Positions 1-7,300 of a stretch of 18,485 nt of DNA are shown in pieces. The stretch covers positions 1 to 18,485 of the forward strand of contig JAURZO010000066.1 in NCBI GenBank assembly GCA_030653405.1, in the 5' to 3' direction. Within the stretch, counting starts at the first letter, position 1. Every line of letters starts with the position of its first letter. The translations under genes and the position numbers were made by a program. A model generated the notes under the pieces. It was given only the letters and a program-made list of their open reading frames with translations. It had not been told where the DNA came from and searched no databases. Source of the stretch: Zwartia sp. Its GTDB lineage: Bacteria > Pseudomonadota > Gammaproteobacteria > Burkholderiales > Burkholderiaceae_B.

Positions 1-1
1 T

Positions 2-607
2 CCCCATGCTTTTGTGGTGGCCTTTGATGCGAGTGACAATGCTGCCTGGTCTGAGGCGTTCGATCGCACAATGACGGCCATGGGTCAAATTGATCTGGTG
101 GTATTCGGGGCGGCTCGGTATGATCCGACACACAGTTGGTCTCTCGACATGGAGCAGGTGGAAAAAAGCTACGACTTGAATGTCGTCGGCGTGTATCGTG
201 GCCTTGCGCTGCTAGTGCCTTACATGTTGAAACGAGGTGAGGGCGGTCTGGCTGTCATTGCAAGCATTTCTGCTTATACAGGTTTGCCTAAAGCGCTGAT
301 CTATGGTGCGACGAAAGCCGCTTTGAATAATCTGACTGAAACGCTTTATTTCGAGTTGGCACCCAAAGGTCTCTCGGTCTATCTGATCAATCCAGGATTT
401 GTCGAGACGCCGATGACGGCCGTAAATGATTTCGCGATGCCTGGGCTGATGAAGCCTGTTGATGCCGCGCGTGCGATCGTTGCTGGATTTGAGCGTGGAC
501 ATTTTGAGATTCGTTTTCCAAAATTCTTCACCGCAACGCTTCGTTTGCTCAGCTTTCTGCCTGATCGCTGGCGATTTCCTTTATTGCATAAAATCACCAA
601 AATGTAG
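2..607 (+). CDS. Short-chain dehydrogenase/reductase, 5'-truncated by window edge
   Basis: This is an NAD(P)-dependent oxidoreductase of the SDR family (Rossmann fold, probably cytosolic); the substrate is unknown. The reading frame is open from base 2, before the GTG at 14, so the true start and the N-terminal glycine-rich nucleotide motif lie outside the window. Visible SDR landmarks are the core strand DLVVFGAARY, an LNVVG stretch, the catalytic Ser in IASISAY, the YGATK motif (Tyr and Lys of the catalytic triad), and the NPGFVETPM segment after the active site. The C-terminus ends in a basic stretch. An NTF2-like gene follows 33 bases downstream on the same strand; SDR and NTF2/SnoaL genes are often neighbours in proteobacterial lipid or stress-response clusters, so co-transcription is likely. 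The family call is firm and the specific role is not. Confidence 0.9.
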   Translation, partial: PHAFVVAFDASDNAAWSEAFDRTMTAMGQIDLVVFGAARYDPTHSWSLDMEQVEKSYDLNVVGVYRGLALLVPYMLKRGEGGLAVIASISAYTGLPKALIYGATKAALNNLTETLYFELAPKGLSVYLINPGFVETPMTAVNDFAMPGLMKPVDAARAIVAGFERGHFEIRFPKFFTATLRLLSFLPDRWRFPLLHKITKM

Positions 608-640
608 TGTCGATCAAGAGTTGGTGCCGATCAAGACGGC

Positions 641-1099
641 ATGCCTATTAATGTGAGTGCGCGTATGTCGAACGATCGCTTTTCTGAAATCGCTAAATGG
701 TTTGAAACCTTGAGTCCAACAGCTCTGGCTTCAGTAGGAGAAATTTACGCATCTGACGCGGTCTTTATTGATCCGTTTAATGAGCTCAAGGGGCTTGCAT
801 CCATTCGCGCCGTATATCAACACATGTTTGATACGCTCGTGCGTCCAAGGTTCGTGATCACCAAGTCGGTCTCAACGCTTCAGTCAGGCTTTATGACATG
901 GGATTTTCTTTTTGAGTGCAGGGGCCAGTCGATGTGTATTTCGGGCTGCACGCAGTTCGAATTGAACGCGGCAGGGTTGATCAAGTTGCATCAAGACTAT
1001 TGGGATCCTGCACAGCAGATTTACGAGAAAATCCCTTTGCTCGGCAGCGTGTTACGTTTGCTCAGGCGAAAGTTGGCTTTACCCGTTCAAAAAATCTAG
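641..1099 (+). CDS. NTF2/SnoaL-like family protein
   Basis: A 152-residue protein with the features of a nuclear-transport-factor-2-like alpha+beta cone fold. The N-terminal helix (WFETLSPTALASVGEIYA) is followed by the typical segment DAVFIDPFNELKGLASIRAVYQHMF, then beta strands (FVITKSVSTL, GFMTWDFLFECR, CTQFELNAAGLI) and an HQDYWDPAQQIYEK ending. Such proteins bind small hydrophobic ligands or act as isomerase-like enzymes; no function can be assigned here. The ATG at 641 has only a weak purine-rich upstream stretch. An in-frame ATG at 665 (MSNDRFSE) is an equally good start and would remove eight poorly family-like residues. It probably shares a transcript with the upstream SDR gene. It converges with the symporter gene; the stem-loops at 1155-1213 lie between them. 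Confidence 0.82.
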   Translation: MPINVSARMSNDRFSEIAKWFETLSPTALASVGEIYASDAVFIDPFNELKGLASIRAVYQHMFDTLVRPRFVITKSVSTLQSGFMTWDFLFECRGQSMCISGCTQFELNAAGLIKLHQDYWDPAQQIYEKIPLLGSVLRLLRRKLALPVQKI

Positions 1100-1154
1100 T
1101 TTAGCGATCTTGTGACTCTGCTCAGTCAAGCCACTACCTGATCCAAATTTTGGT

Positions 1155-1180
1155 AAAAAAAAAAGCCCCCGAAGGGGCTT
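1155..1180 (-). terminator. Intrinsic terminator of the symporter operon
   Basis: A 7-bp stem (1163-1169 with 1174-1180) with a 4-base loop. On the minus strand it is followed by a run of about ten T residues (the A-run at 1155-1164). It lies about 50 bases past the symporter stop codon. On the plus strand no T-run follows, so it looks one-directional. Confidence 0.85.
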
Positions 1181-1213
1181 AAAAGCCGTTTGAGCGCAGC
1201 AGTCTCACACGGC
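1181..1213 (-). terminator. Second, upstream stem-loop of a tandem terminator
   Basis: Two nested arm pairs (1185-1189 with 1209-1213, and 1191-1194 with 1204-1207) form a 9-bp stem with a single mismatch. On the minus strand it is followed by four T residues before the stronger terminator begins. It lies directly after the symporter stop. It probably works as the first of two tandem terminators, but the T-run is short. Confidence 0.5.
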
Positions 1214-1230
1214 GGGGAACTTTTGTTGAA

Positions 1231-3360
1231 TTAACGAGCAGAGTCACCACGAAGAGTGGGGTAACGAACGTGATCGACAAGCTCTTGAATGTCTTTGCGA
1301 GGTGCTGGTGTCAGCAAACTGACAATGATGATCAGTGCAAAACCAAGCGGTACACCAAAGATACCCGCAGAAATTGGCAGGATGCCATACCAGAGCTCGA
1401 CCGGCGAAGTCACCCCAAAGACACCACGCAACCAAGGCTGTGTGGTCACCATGTAGTAAAAGGTGATGCCCAAGCCGCCGATCATACCGACGACAGCACC
1501 GTACTTATTCGCGCGCTTCCAGAAAATCCCCAGAGTAAGGGCTGGGAAGAACGCCGCCGCCGCAAAAGAGAACGCCGCAGACACTAAGAACAAGATATCA
1601 GCCGGTTTTTGAGCAGCAACATAAGCGGCCGCCAGTGCAACAACTAGCAACAAGATTTTGGAGATTAATACGCGACGTGCAGTCGGCGCATTGGGATTCA
1701 TCATCTTGAAGTAGAGGTCGTGTGAGAGTGCGTTTGCAATCGTGAGCAACAAGCCATCTGCGGTTGACAGTGCAGCAGCCAAACCACCGGCTGCAACCAT
1801 GCCAGAGATGACGTAGGGTAGACCACCAATTTCTGGAGTAGCCAACACAACGATGTCACCGCCAATTCGCATTTCGCCCAACTGCAAAATACCGTCTTTG
1901 TTTATGTCGACCACGGAAAGCAAGGCTGGATCGACCGTTGTCCATTGCGCAATCCAGCCAGGCAATTTATCGAAGGGCGTTCCAACTAACACATGGAAGA
2001 CTTCGTATTTCACCAGAACGGCTAGAGCAGGCGCCGTGAAATACAGCAAGAAGATAAAGAACAATGACCAGGTGACGGACTCTCTCGCTTGTCTGACAGA
2101 AGGCGTTGTGTAGTAACGCATCAGAATGTGCGGGAGTGCCGCGGTACCCACCATCAAGCAGAAAATCAGCGCAAGAAAGTTTCGACGCGAAGTGTCGTAA
2201 GCGATCTTTTGTGCTTCTGTGCCATTTGGGTCACCGGCAAACTGCTGAGCATGTGGAGGCATGCCGGCCAACGGAACGGCCCGTGCCGCATTCGCAGCGC
2301 GTTCGCGAGTCCATAGGGCTTTGGCTTCAGCTTCAGTTTTCGGAACAGCAGCCAATGCTTTTTCTGCTGCATCCACTTGAGCCTTTGGCGCATTCGATGC
2401 TTTTAGATCAGCGAGTGTCTTTTCGGCAGATGCTTTTGCGGCAACCATCGAAGCAGGCACATCTTTGAGTTTCGCAGCAGCTTCATCAGCACGCTTTTTG
2501 AAAATTGCGATAACCTCAAGCTCCTTGGGGTCCTTCATTAACTCCTTCTCTTTGGCGGTCACTTTTTCAAGCTGATAGCCATAGATTGCCTGAGGTACTG
2601 GAACGCCAGTCTGTTTGACGGACAACCACACCACCGGAATCATGTAGGCCACGATCAGGATGATGTATTGAGCAACCTGAGTCCAAGTCACCGCGCGCAT
2701 ACCGCCCAAGAACGAGCAGACAAGAATGCCGCCCAGACCTAAGAAGATGCCGATCTCAAAAGGCACACCGGACAGACGCGTCGTGATCAGGCCCACGCCA
2801 TAAATCTGTGCCACCACATAGGTGAAGGAGCAAAGAATAGCGGCGATGATGCCGAGCAGGCGAGGCAGATTTCCGTCGTAACGCTCACCCAAAAAGTCTG
2901 GGATCGTGAACTGACCGAACTTGCGCAAGTAGGGCGCCAGGAAAAGTGCAACCAAGCAATAGCCACCTGTCCAGCCCATAATAAAGGCCAAACCACTGTA
3001 GCCTGTCAGGTAGAGCGTACCCGCCATCCCGATAAAGGATGCTGCAGACATCCAGTCAGCGCCGGTTGCCATGCCGTTGTAAAGTGCTGGGACGCGACGG
3101 CCTGCTACATAATACTCAGCCGCATCGTTGGTACGACTCATAATGCCGATACCAGCATAGAGCGCCACCGTAGCTGCCAGGAAAATATAACCAATCCAAG
3201 CTCGGGTGAGACCCATCTGTTCAGCGATGGCCAACGCAACCACGAACACGGCAAAACCACCTGTGTACCAGGTATAGACTTTATTAAGTGACTTTTTAAA
3301 TTGCGCGTTCGTCGTGTTTGAGGCGAATAGACCGCCTTCGTTCGGAGTCATTCCGGCCAT
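1231..3360 (-). CDS. Sodium:solute symporter, large subunit (VC_2705-type, SSS family)
   Basis: An inner-membrane sodium-coupled symporter related to acetate permease ActP. With the start at 3360 it has 709 residues, well above the roughly 550 of ActP. SSS-type signatures include the AAEYYVAGR motif (80-88), NGMATGADWMSAASFIG (95-111) and the STADGLLLTIANALSHDLY segment (532-550). Many hydrophobic helices cover the rest. Two unusual parts are a charged Ala/Lys/Glu-rich insertion at about 261-393 and an EF-hand-like loop at 485-496. The start at 3360 is chosen because GAGGAGG lies 6 bases upstream and it begins right after the stop of the small subunit; the alternative start at 3402 would overlap that gene by 41 bases. 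The pairing with a DUF4212-like small protein fits the VC_2705 symporter family. The substrate is probably a small organic acid, but this is inference. Confidence 0.92.
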   Translation of the reverse strand: MAGMTPNEGGLFASNTTNAQFKKSLNKVYTWYTGGFAVFVVALAIAEQMGLTRAWIGYIFLAATVALYAGIGIMSRTNDAAEYYVAGRRVPALYNGMATGADWMSAASFIGMAGTLYLTGYSGLAFIMGWTGGYCLVALFLAPYLRKFGQFTIPDFLGERYDGNLPRLLGIIAAILCSFTYVVAQIYGVGLITTRLSGVPFEIGIFLGLGGILVCSFLGGMRAVTWTQVAQYIILIVAYMIPVVWLSVKQTGVPVPQAIYGYQLEKVTAKEKELMKDPKELEVIAIFKKRADEAAAKLKDVPASMVAAKASAEKTLADLKASNAPKAQVDAAEKALAAVPKTEAEAKALWTRERAANAARAVPLAGMPPHAQQFAGDPNGTEAQKIAYDTSRRNFLALIFCLMVGTAALPHILMRYYTTPSVRQARESVTWSLFFIFLLYFTAPALAVLVKYEVFHVLVGTPFDKLPGWIAQWTTVDPALLSVVDINKDGILQLGEMRIGGDIVVLATPEIGGLPYVISGMVAAGGLAAALSTADGLLLTIANALSHDLYFKMMNPNAPTARRVLISKILLLVVALAAAYVAAQKPADILFLVSAAFSFAAAAFFPALTLGIFWKRANKYGAVVGMIGGLGITFYYMVTTQPWLRGVFGVTSPVELWYGILPISAGIFGVPLGFALIIIVSLLTPAPRKDIQELVDHVRYPTLRGDSAR

Positions 3361-3361
3361 G

Positions 3362-3625
3362 TTATTCCTCCTCGTCTTCGCTGACGCCACATTCTTCGTC
3401 AAGCTTGTTCATGTATCTGGCGTAAAACCCGATGATCAGGCAATACACCACCAAGGAGCCTTGTGCCCCCATCCAGAAACTGAAGGGCCACCCAAAAAAG
3501 GTGAAATCCAGTTCGCGAGCGTAATAGCTCACCACAAATGTGACAACAAACCAGATCAGCAACAATATTGAAGTGATGCGCAGGTTTTTTTGCCAGTACA
3601 CCCGATGTTTTTCGGTCAGTTGCAC
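3362..3625 (-). CDS. DUF4212-type symporter small subunit
   Basis: An 87-residue membrane protein with two helices (about 17-36 and 49-71) separated by a short loop containing LDFTFFGWPFSFWMGAQGS, which is typical of the small subunit that accompanies VC_2705-type sodium:solute symporters. The C-terminus is strongly acidic (DEECGVSEDEEE). The start codon is GTG, with GAGGAG 8 bases upstream and no better start nearby. The stop codon is separated by one base from the ATG of the large subunit, so the two are translationally linked and presumably form one transporter. The genes lie in one leftward operon. A 6-bp-arm inverted repeat at 3652-3665 sits just upstream of the ribosome binding site and could act in regulation. 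Confidence 0.9.
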   Translation of the reverse strand: MQLTEKHRVYWQKNLRITSILLLIWFVVTFVVSYYARELDFTFFGWPFSFWMGAQGSLVVYCLIIGFYARYMNKLDEECGVSEDEEE

Positions 3626-3651
3626 GGTTAAGTCTCCTCGTCGTTATTGGG

Positions 3652-3665
3652 CCAGGATGTCCTGG
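3652..3665. promoter_or_regulatory. Inverted repeat upstream of symporter operon
   Basis: A perfect inverted repeat, CCAGGA-TG-TCCTGG, lies 27 bases upstream of the GTG start of the small subunit. It could be an operator or a short leader hairpin; no regulator is known. The 3626-3804 gap holds this repeat and the A-tract-rich stretch at 3680-3780. I could not place a convincing -35/-10 pair. Confidence 0.35.
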
Positions 3666-3804
3666 TTTGATGCGCTTCTAAAACTCATTAAAGCCAAAGA
3701 ACAAAAAATCAAAATAATTAAAAATTGTGAAACTAAAAATTTAAAAATACAAAAAACGAAAGCTAAAAAATCACAAAGAAATGTCTGTTCGCAATGAGCG
3801 CGAC

Positions 3805-4371
3805 TTAAACTTTGAGCCCCGTTTCGCGCTCTAGTTGACGCGCAAATTTTGGTTCAAAGCCTTTGAGGTGTTCGATAATCTTTGTGGCCTCGTCTGGGGC
3901 TTTCCGGTCGACGTGCACACGCGCAAGCTGGTACCACGCATAGGGACTCATCGGCTGCAATTTTGTATTGCGCTCTAGCGCCTCGACAGCCTCATCAAGA
4001 CGACCTTGCTGAATGAGCGTAAGACCCAGGCCGTACCATGCTTGATCCAGTTTCGGGTTCAGCGCGAGCGCACGTCGAAACGAACCCTCTGCGTCGACTG
4101 GACGATCAAGTTCTTGCTCAAGAAAACCAAGATTGAACCAGGCATACACAGGAGCATCTGTTTTTTGAACCAGTCGCTTGTAGTCATCGATTGCACCGGT
4201 CTTGTCACCCTGTTCAGCTTTGAGATGGGCAATGCTGCCCAGTGCGTAGAGGTCATCAGGGTATTCTTTGAGCATGTCTTCAAACAGTGCAACCGCGCGT
4301 TTGCGCTGACCAAACACGATCAAGGTGATGGCACACCATTTGTATTTTTGCCAATTCAGATCCTTGCTCAT
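3805..4371 (-). CDS. Tetratricopeptide repeat protein
   Basis: A 188-residue protein made largely of TPR units, seen in the repeated W/Y-LG-A pattern: RKRAVALFEDMLKEYPDD, KTGAIDDYKRLVQ, VDAEGSFRRALALNPKLDQAWYGLG and LDEAVEALERNTKLQPMSPYAWYQLA. TPRs form helical scaffolds that bind other proteins. No signal peptide or membrane segment is visible, so it is probably cytosolic or membrane-associated through its partner. The chosen ATG at 4371 overlaps the stop of the upstream small membrane gene as ATGA, the usual sign of translational coupling; a longer TTG start at 4401 is possible but less likely. The close coupling to a two-helix membrane protein suggests that they work as a pair. No specific function can be assigned. 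Confidence 0.85.
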   Translation of the reverse strand: MSKDLNWQKYKWCAITLIVFGQRKRAVALFEDMLKEYPDDLYALGSIAHLKAEQGDKTGAIDDYKRLVQKTDAPVYAWFNLGFLEQELDRPVDAEGSFRRALALNPKLDQAWYGLGLTLIQQGRLDEAVEALERNTKLQPMSPYAWYQLARVHVDRKAPDEATKIIEHLKGFEPKFARQLERETGLKV

Positions 4372-4664
4372 TTGCAGCCCACCATTCCAACGGAAACACA
4401 ATGTTCAATTTTCGCGACTGTCACTGCGAGGTAGAGCGCTGCTACCAGGCAAAATGCAACGAAAGGATGGTGACGCGTCGCAATTTGTCTGGGCGAAATC
4501 AGCGCGGCTAGTTTGGTCCAAGGTTTGTTGATCACTTGAAACAGTTGGTAGAACAAATTTGTATCGCGCTTGGCACCCGCGATGATGAAAAGAAGACCCT
4601 GCCCAAGCAGCGCAAGTAAGCCTATGTACAACAGCAACTGCAAGATATTGAGAAATTGCAACAA
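4368..4664 (-). CDS. Small two-helix membrane protein
   Basis: A 98-residue protein that I do not recognise by name. It has a hydrophobic N-terminal helix (FLNILQLLLYIGLLALLGQGLLFIIAG), a basic amphipathic middle (AKRDTNLFYQLFQVINKPWTKLAALISPRQIATRH), and a second helix (FVAFCLVAALYLAVTVA) followed by a short Cys-containing tail. The TTG at 4664 is chosen because GGAG lies 7 bases upstream and the protein then begins at the first helix; a farther TTG at 4766 has no visible ribosome binding site and adds a basic, non-helical stretch. The gene overlaps the TPR gene start by four bases (ATGA). A Pho-box-like direct repeat lies about 85 bases upstream of the start. The exact start is the main uncertainty. 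Confidence 0.68.
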   Translation of the reverse strand: MLQFLNILQLLLYIGLLALLGQGLLFIIAGAKRDTNLFYQLFQVINKPWTKLAALISPRQIATRHHPFVAFCLVAALYLAVTVAKIEHCVSVGMVGCK

Positions 4665-4748
4665 CCTATGTCTCCAAGCATTTTTATGTCCACAGTTGCG
4701 TGGATTTTTTCTTATAGCGTTTTGATGGACGAACTTTAAGGCCGATTT

Positions 4749-4766
4749 CTGACAGCTTTCTGACAA
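4749..4766 (-). promoter_or_regulatory. Pho-box-like tandem direct repeat
   Basis: On the minus strand, TTGTCAG-AAAG-CTGTCAG is a pair of 7-base direct repeats with an 11-base period and an A-rich spacer. That layout resembles OmpR/PhoB-family operators; the Pho box is two CTGTCAT-like units with a 4-base AT spacer. It lies upstream of the small membrane/TPR gene pair, in the gap after the sensor kinase gene. It is a match by eye only, and some positions differ from the Pho consensus. The rest of the 4665-4930 gap shows no other gene or clear site. Confidence 0.4.
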
Positions 4767-4930
4767 AAAAGGTGATTGCAGCTTGAACTGTTGTTACGCA
4801 GCAAATACTGGATACATTCAAAAAAATTTAAAGGGTTATCCCGAGATTTAAATTTTCTGAATGTTGCGGTGCAGCGATATTGTGCGCAGCGCGTAGCGAC
4901 CTTTTGTGATTGCTTTCGTGAACAATGACT

Positions 4931-6601
4931 TTAATCGTGCGTAGTCTCTGTCGCTGCAAATCGTAGTTCGATCCGAGCACCTGATCCCACGAGTCCGGTA
5001 TGGTTACGTCGCGCCTCGGTGATGACGACCTGGGCTTGGTGGCGCTGGGCAATCTCTTTCACGATTGCCAGGCCCAGACCACTACCATCCACCCTCGTGC
5101 CCAGCACGCGATAAAACCGATCAAAGACGCGCTCGCGCTCTTCGGGTGCAATGCCCGGCCCCGAGTCTTCGACTGCCAGGACCACCACACCCTCTTGTTG
5201 ATGCAGGCTCACTGTGATGTGACCAGGAGAAGGGGTGTAGCGAATGGCATTGTCGATCAGATTATTGATCGCCTCGCCCAGCAGCAGGCTTTGGCCTTTG
5301 ATGTAGATCGGATGGTCCGAGCCTTCAAAACCCAGATCCAGGCCTTGCTTAATCGCAACGTGCACCCACTGCTGCATCTGTTCTTTGGCAAGGTGCGTCA
5401 GATCCATGGGGGGCATTTCCACTGTGTTTGGATTTTCCGCCTTTGCCATGAGTAAAAGTTGATTGACCAGTCTTGTTGCACGTGTCGTGCCAGCAATGAT
5501 CTGCTCCAGACTTTCTTGGGTATCGCCGGGCGGTGTGCCACGCATGGCGAGCTCGGCCTGAGTGCGCAACCCTGCTAGCGGGGTTTTAAGTTGATGTGCG
5601 GCATCCGCGACAAAGCGCTTTTGGGCTAAAAGCGTTGCTTCAAGTCGACTCAATAAGTCATTCATCGCAGTGATCAATGGTCCGATTTCCGATGGAGCTA
5701 AGCGTTCATCAATCGGGGAGAGATCATCAGGGCGACGGGCGCGAAGTCTTCTTTGCAGCGCATTGATCGGTGCGACGCCGCGCGATAAACCAAACCAAAC
5801 CAAGAGAACTGCAATCGGCAGCACAATAAACTGCGGAATGATCACGCCTTTGATAATGTCATTTGCCAGTTGCGTACGACGGTCGACAGACTCTGCCGCG
5901 ACAAGCAAGATGGGGCCATTGCCGCGTGTACTCAAGTCCATCCAAGTGTAGGCGATGCGTATTTCAAAATCTCGAAGTGTGTGATTTTGATAGTAGATTG
6001 CGTTAGGCTGGTCGCTCGCTGTTCGTTCCGGAGTAGGGAGTTCTCCATCGCCTCCTAGCAGGTCACCGTTCGGGCTCATCGCCTTCCAAAATACGCCATC
6101 ATTTTCCCTGATACGCAAGGCCAGGCGCGCGGGTGCTGACATGCGTAAGGCAATGACGTCTTCGTCGGCCTCCACCTGTTGACCTAGCACTTGAAGTGCA
6201 TTGGCCAGACTCAGATCGTAAGGAATATTGGCCAGATTTTGGGCAACAACATACGTGATCGCGATGCTCATTGGCCATAACAAGAAAAGCGGTGCGAGCA
6301 TCCAGTCTAGAATTTCGCCGAGTAGTGACCGCCGCGAGGGTTCAAAACTCGGCCCATCCGCACCGCTTCTAAGCACCTCTAATGCTTCAGTATTGATATA
6401 CCTTTTGCGGTTGTTCAGGCTGGACGTCAGGTTGTCTGGGCGCTTTTCCGACGGCGTGTCTGAAAGCTTATCCGATGCAAGGCCTGGGTTGATGCCAAGT
6501 GTTGGTGTGGAGTCTGTCATGGATGCCGAGCTTGGCGCGGAACGTGCTGCCAAACGGGCAGATGGCACAGGCGTTTCATGTTGCGTTCGCGTCGCGCTCA
6601 A
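4931..6601 (-). CDS. TctE/QseC-like sensor histidine kinase
   Basis: A membrane sensor kinase that should phosphorylate the response regulator encoded just upstream. It has a long cytosolic N-terminus (1-95, Ser/Pro-rich), TM1 at about 100-120, a periplasmic sensor region of about 130 residues (2CSK_N type), and TM2 at about 252-272. A HAMP-like linker follows, then the H-box FVADAAHQLKTPLAGLR with His336, the N-box EAINNLIDNAIRY (443-455), the G1 motif EDSGPGI and the G2 motif GSGLGLAI (507-513). All catalytic motifs look intact. The TTG start at 6601 overlaps the regulator's 3' end by 26 bases; the first ATG is at 6520 (residue 28). Family members usually begin only about ten residues before TM1, so the extension is odd and the start is uncertain. 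The signal is unknown; TctE relatives sense tricarboxylates. Confidence 0.92.
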   Translation of the reverse strand: MSATRTQHETPVPSARLAARSAPSSASMTDSTPTLGINPGLASDKLSDTPSEKRPDNLTSSLNNRKRYINTEALEVLRSGADGPSFEPSRRSLLGEILDWMLAPLFLLWPMSIAITYVVAQNLANIPYDLSLANALQVLGQQVEADEDVIALRMSAPARLALRIRENDGVFWKAMSPNGDLLGGDGELPTPERTASDQPNAIYYQNHTLRDFEIRIAYTWMDLSTRGNGPILLVAAESVDRRTQLANDIIKGVIIPQFIVLPIAVLLVWFGLSRGVAPINALQRRLRARRPDDLSPIDERLAPSEIGPLITAMNDLLSRLEATLLAQKRFVADAAHQLKTPLAGLRTQAELAMRGTPPGDTQESLEQIIAGTTRATRLVNQLLLMAKAENPNTVEMPPMDLTHLAKEQMQQWVHVAIKQGLDLGFEGSDHPIYIKGQSLLLGEAINNLIDNAIRYTPSPGHITVSLHQQEGVVVLAVEDSGPGIAPEERERVFDRFYRVLGTRVDGSGLGLAIVKEIAQRHQAQVVITEARRNHTGLVGSGARIELRFAATETTHD

Positions 6602-7253
6602 GGCAATAACCTAAACCCCGAACGGTTGCGATTTTGACCCCGCTGGGTTCGAGCTTTTTACGGAGTCGATGCACATACACCTCGATGGCGTTAGAGCTGA
6701 CTTCCTCGCCCCATTCGCACAGGTGATCGACGATCTGCGTTTTACTGACCATCCGACCACTTCGCGTCAGCAGAATCTCAAGTAGACTGACTTCACGGGC
6801 AGAGAGTTCAAGCGGATGTTGGTCGACGGCGGCGACGCGTCCCGTTTGATCAAATTCGAGTCGTCCGTGTTTCAGAATAGTCGAGCCACCACCTGCTCCC
6901 CGTCGAGCGAGCGCGCGGACACGCGCCTCAAGCTCAGACAATGAAAAGGGCTTTGCCATATAGTCGTCCGCACCGAGGTCCAGGCCTTTGACACGCTGTT
7001 CGACACTGTCTGCCGCGGTCAGGATTAAGACAGGCAGATGTGAGTTCTTGCTGCGTAACTTGCTCAGCACCTCGAGCCCCGAAAGGCGCGGCAAGCCCAA
7101 ATCCAAAATAAGTAAATCAAACTCTTGCGAGCTCAGCGCCGAGTCGGCTGAAACTCCATCACTGACCGCATCAACGGCGTAGCCATTCAGGCGCAACGAG
7201 CGAGTGAGGCCGTCGGCCAGGATGCTGTCATCTTCGGCGATCAGGATTCGCAT
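6576..7253 (-). CDS. OmpR/PhoB-family response regulator
   Basis: A 225-residue DNA-binding response regulator. The receiver domain (about 1-115) has the acidic pocket EDD (7-9), phosphoacceptor Asp51 in LLILDLGLP, Thr79 in LILTAAD and Lys101 in YMAKPF. The winged-helix output domain (about 130-221) has the characteristic EVYVHRLRKKL recognition helix and VRGLGYCL wing. It probably controls its own operon and targets related to the sensor's signal; the subfamily looks like QseB/TctD. The ATG at 7253 has no obvious Shine-Dalgarno. The gene overlaps the sensor kinase gene, so the two are translationally coupled. It is transcribed away from recA, and the shared 7254-7527 gap holds a direct repeat (7301-7332) and a palindrome (7351-7374) that could be its operators. 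Confidence 0.95.
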   Translation of the reverse strand: MRILIAEDDSILADGLTRSLRLNGYAVDAVSDGVSADSALSSQEFDLLILDLGLPRLSGLEVLSKLRSKNSHLPVLILTAADSVEQRVKGLDLGADDYMAKPFSLSELEARVRALARRGAGGGSTILKHGRLEFDQTGRVAAVDQHPLELSAREVSLLEILLTRSGRMVSKTQIVDHLCEWGEEVSSNAIEVYVHRLRKKLEPSGVKIATVRGLGYCLERDANAT

Positions 7254-7300
7254 GAGCGTTCGTTTAAAAAACCGTTGTCAGACTGGTGCCGCGAAGGGGT

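Noticed and set aside
4665..4766. Longer start (TTG at 4766) for the small membrane protein
   Set aside because: No Shine-Dalgarno, and it adds a basic stretch before the first helix; it would also swallow the Pho-box-like repeat.
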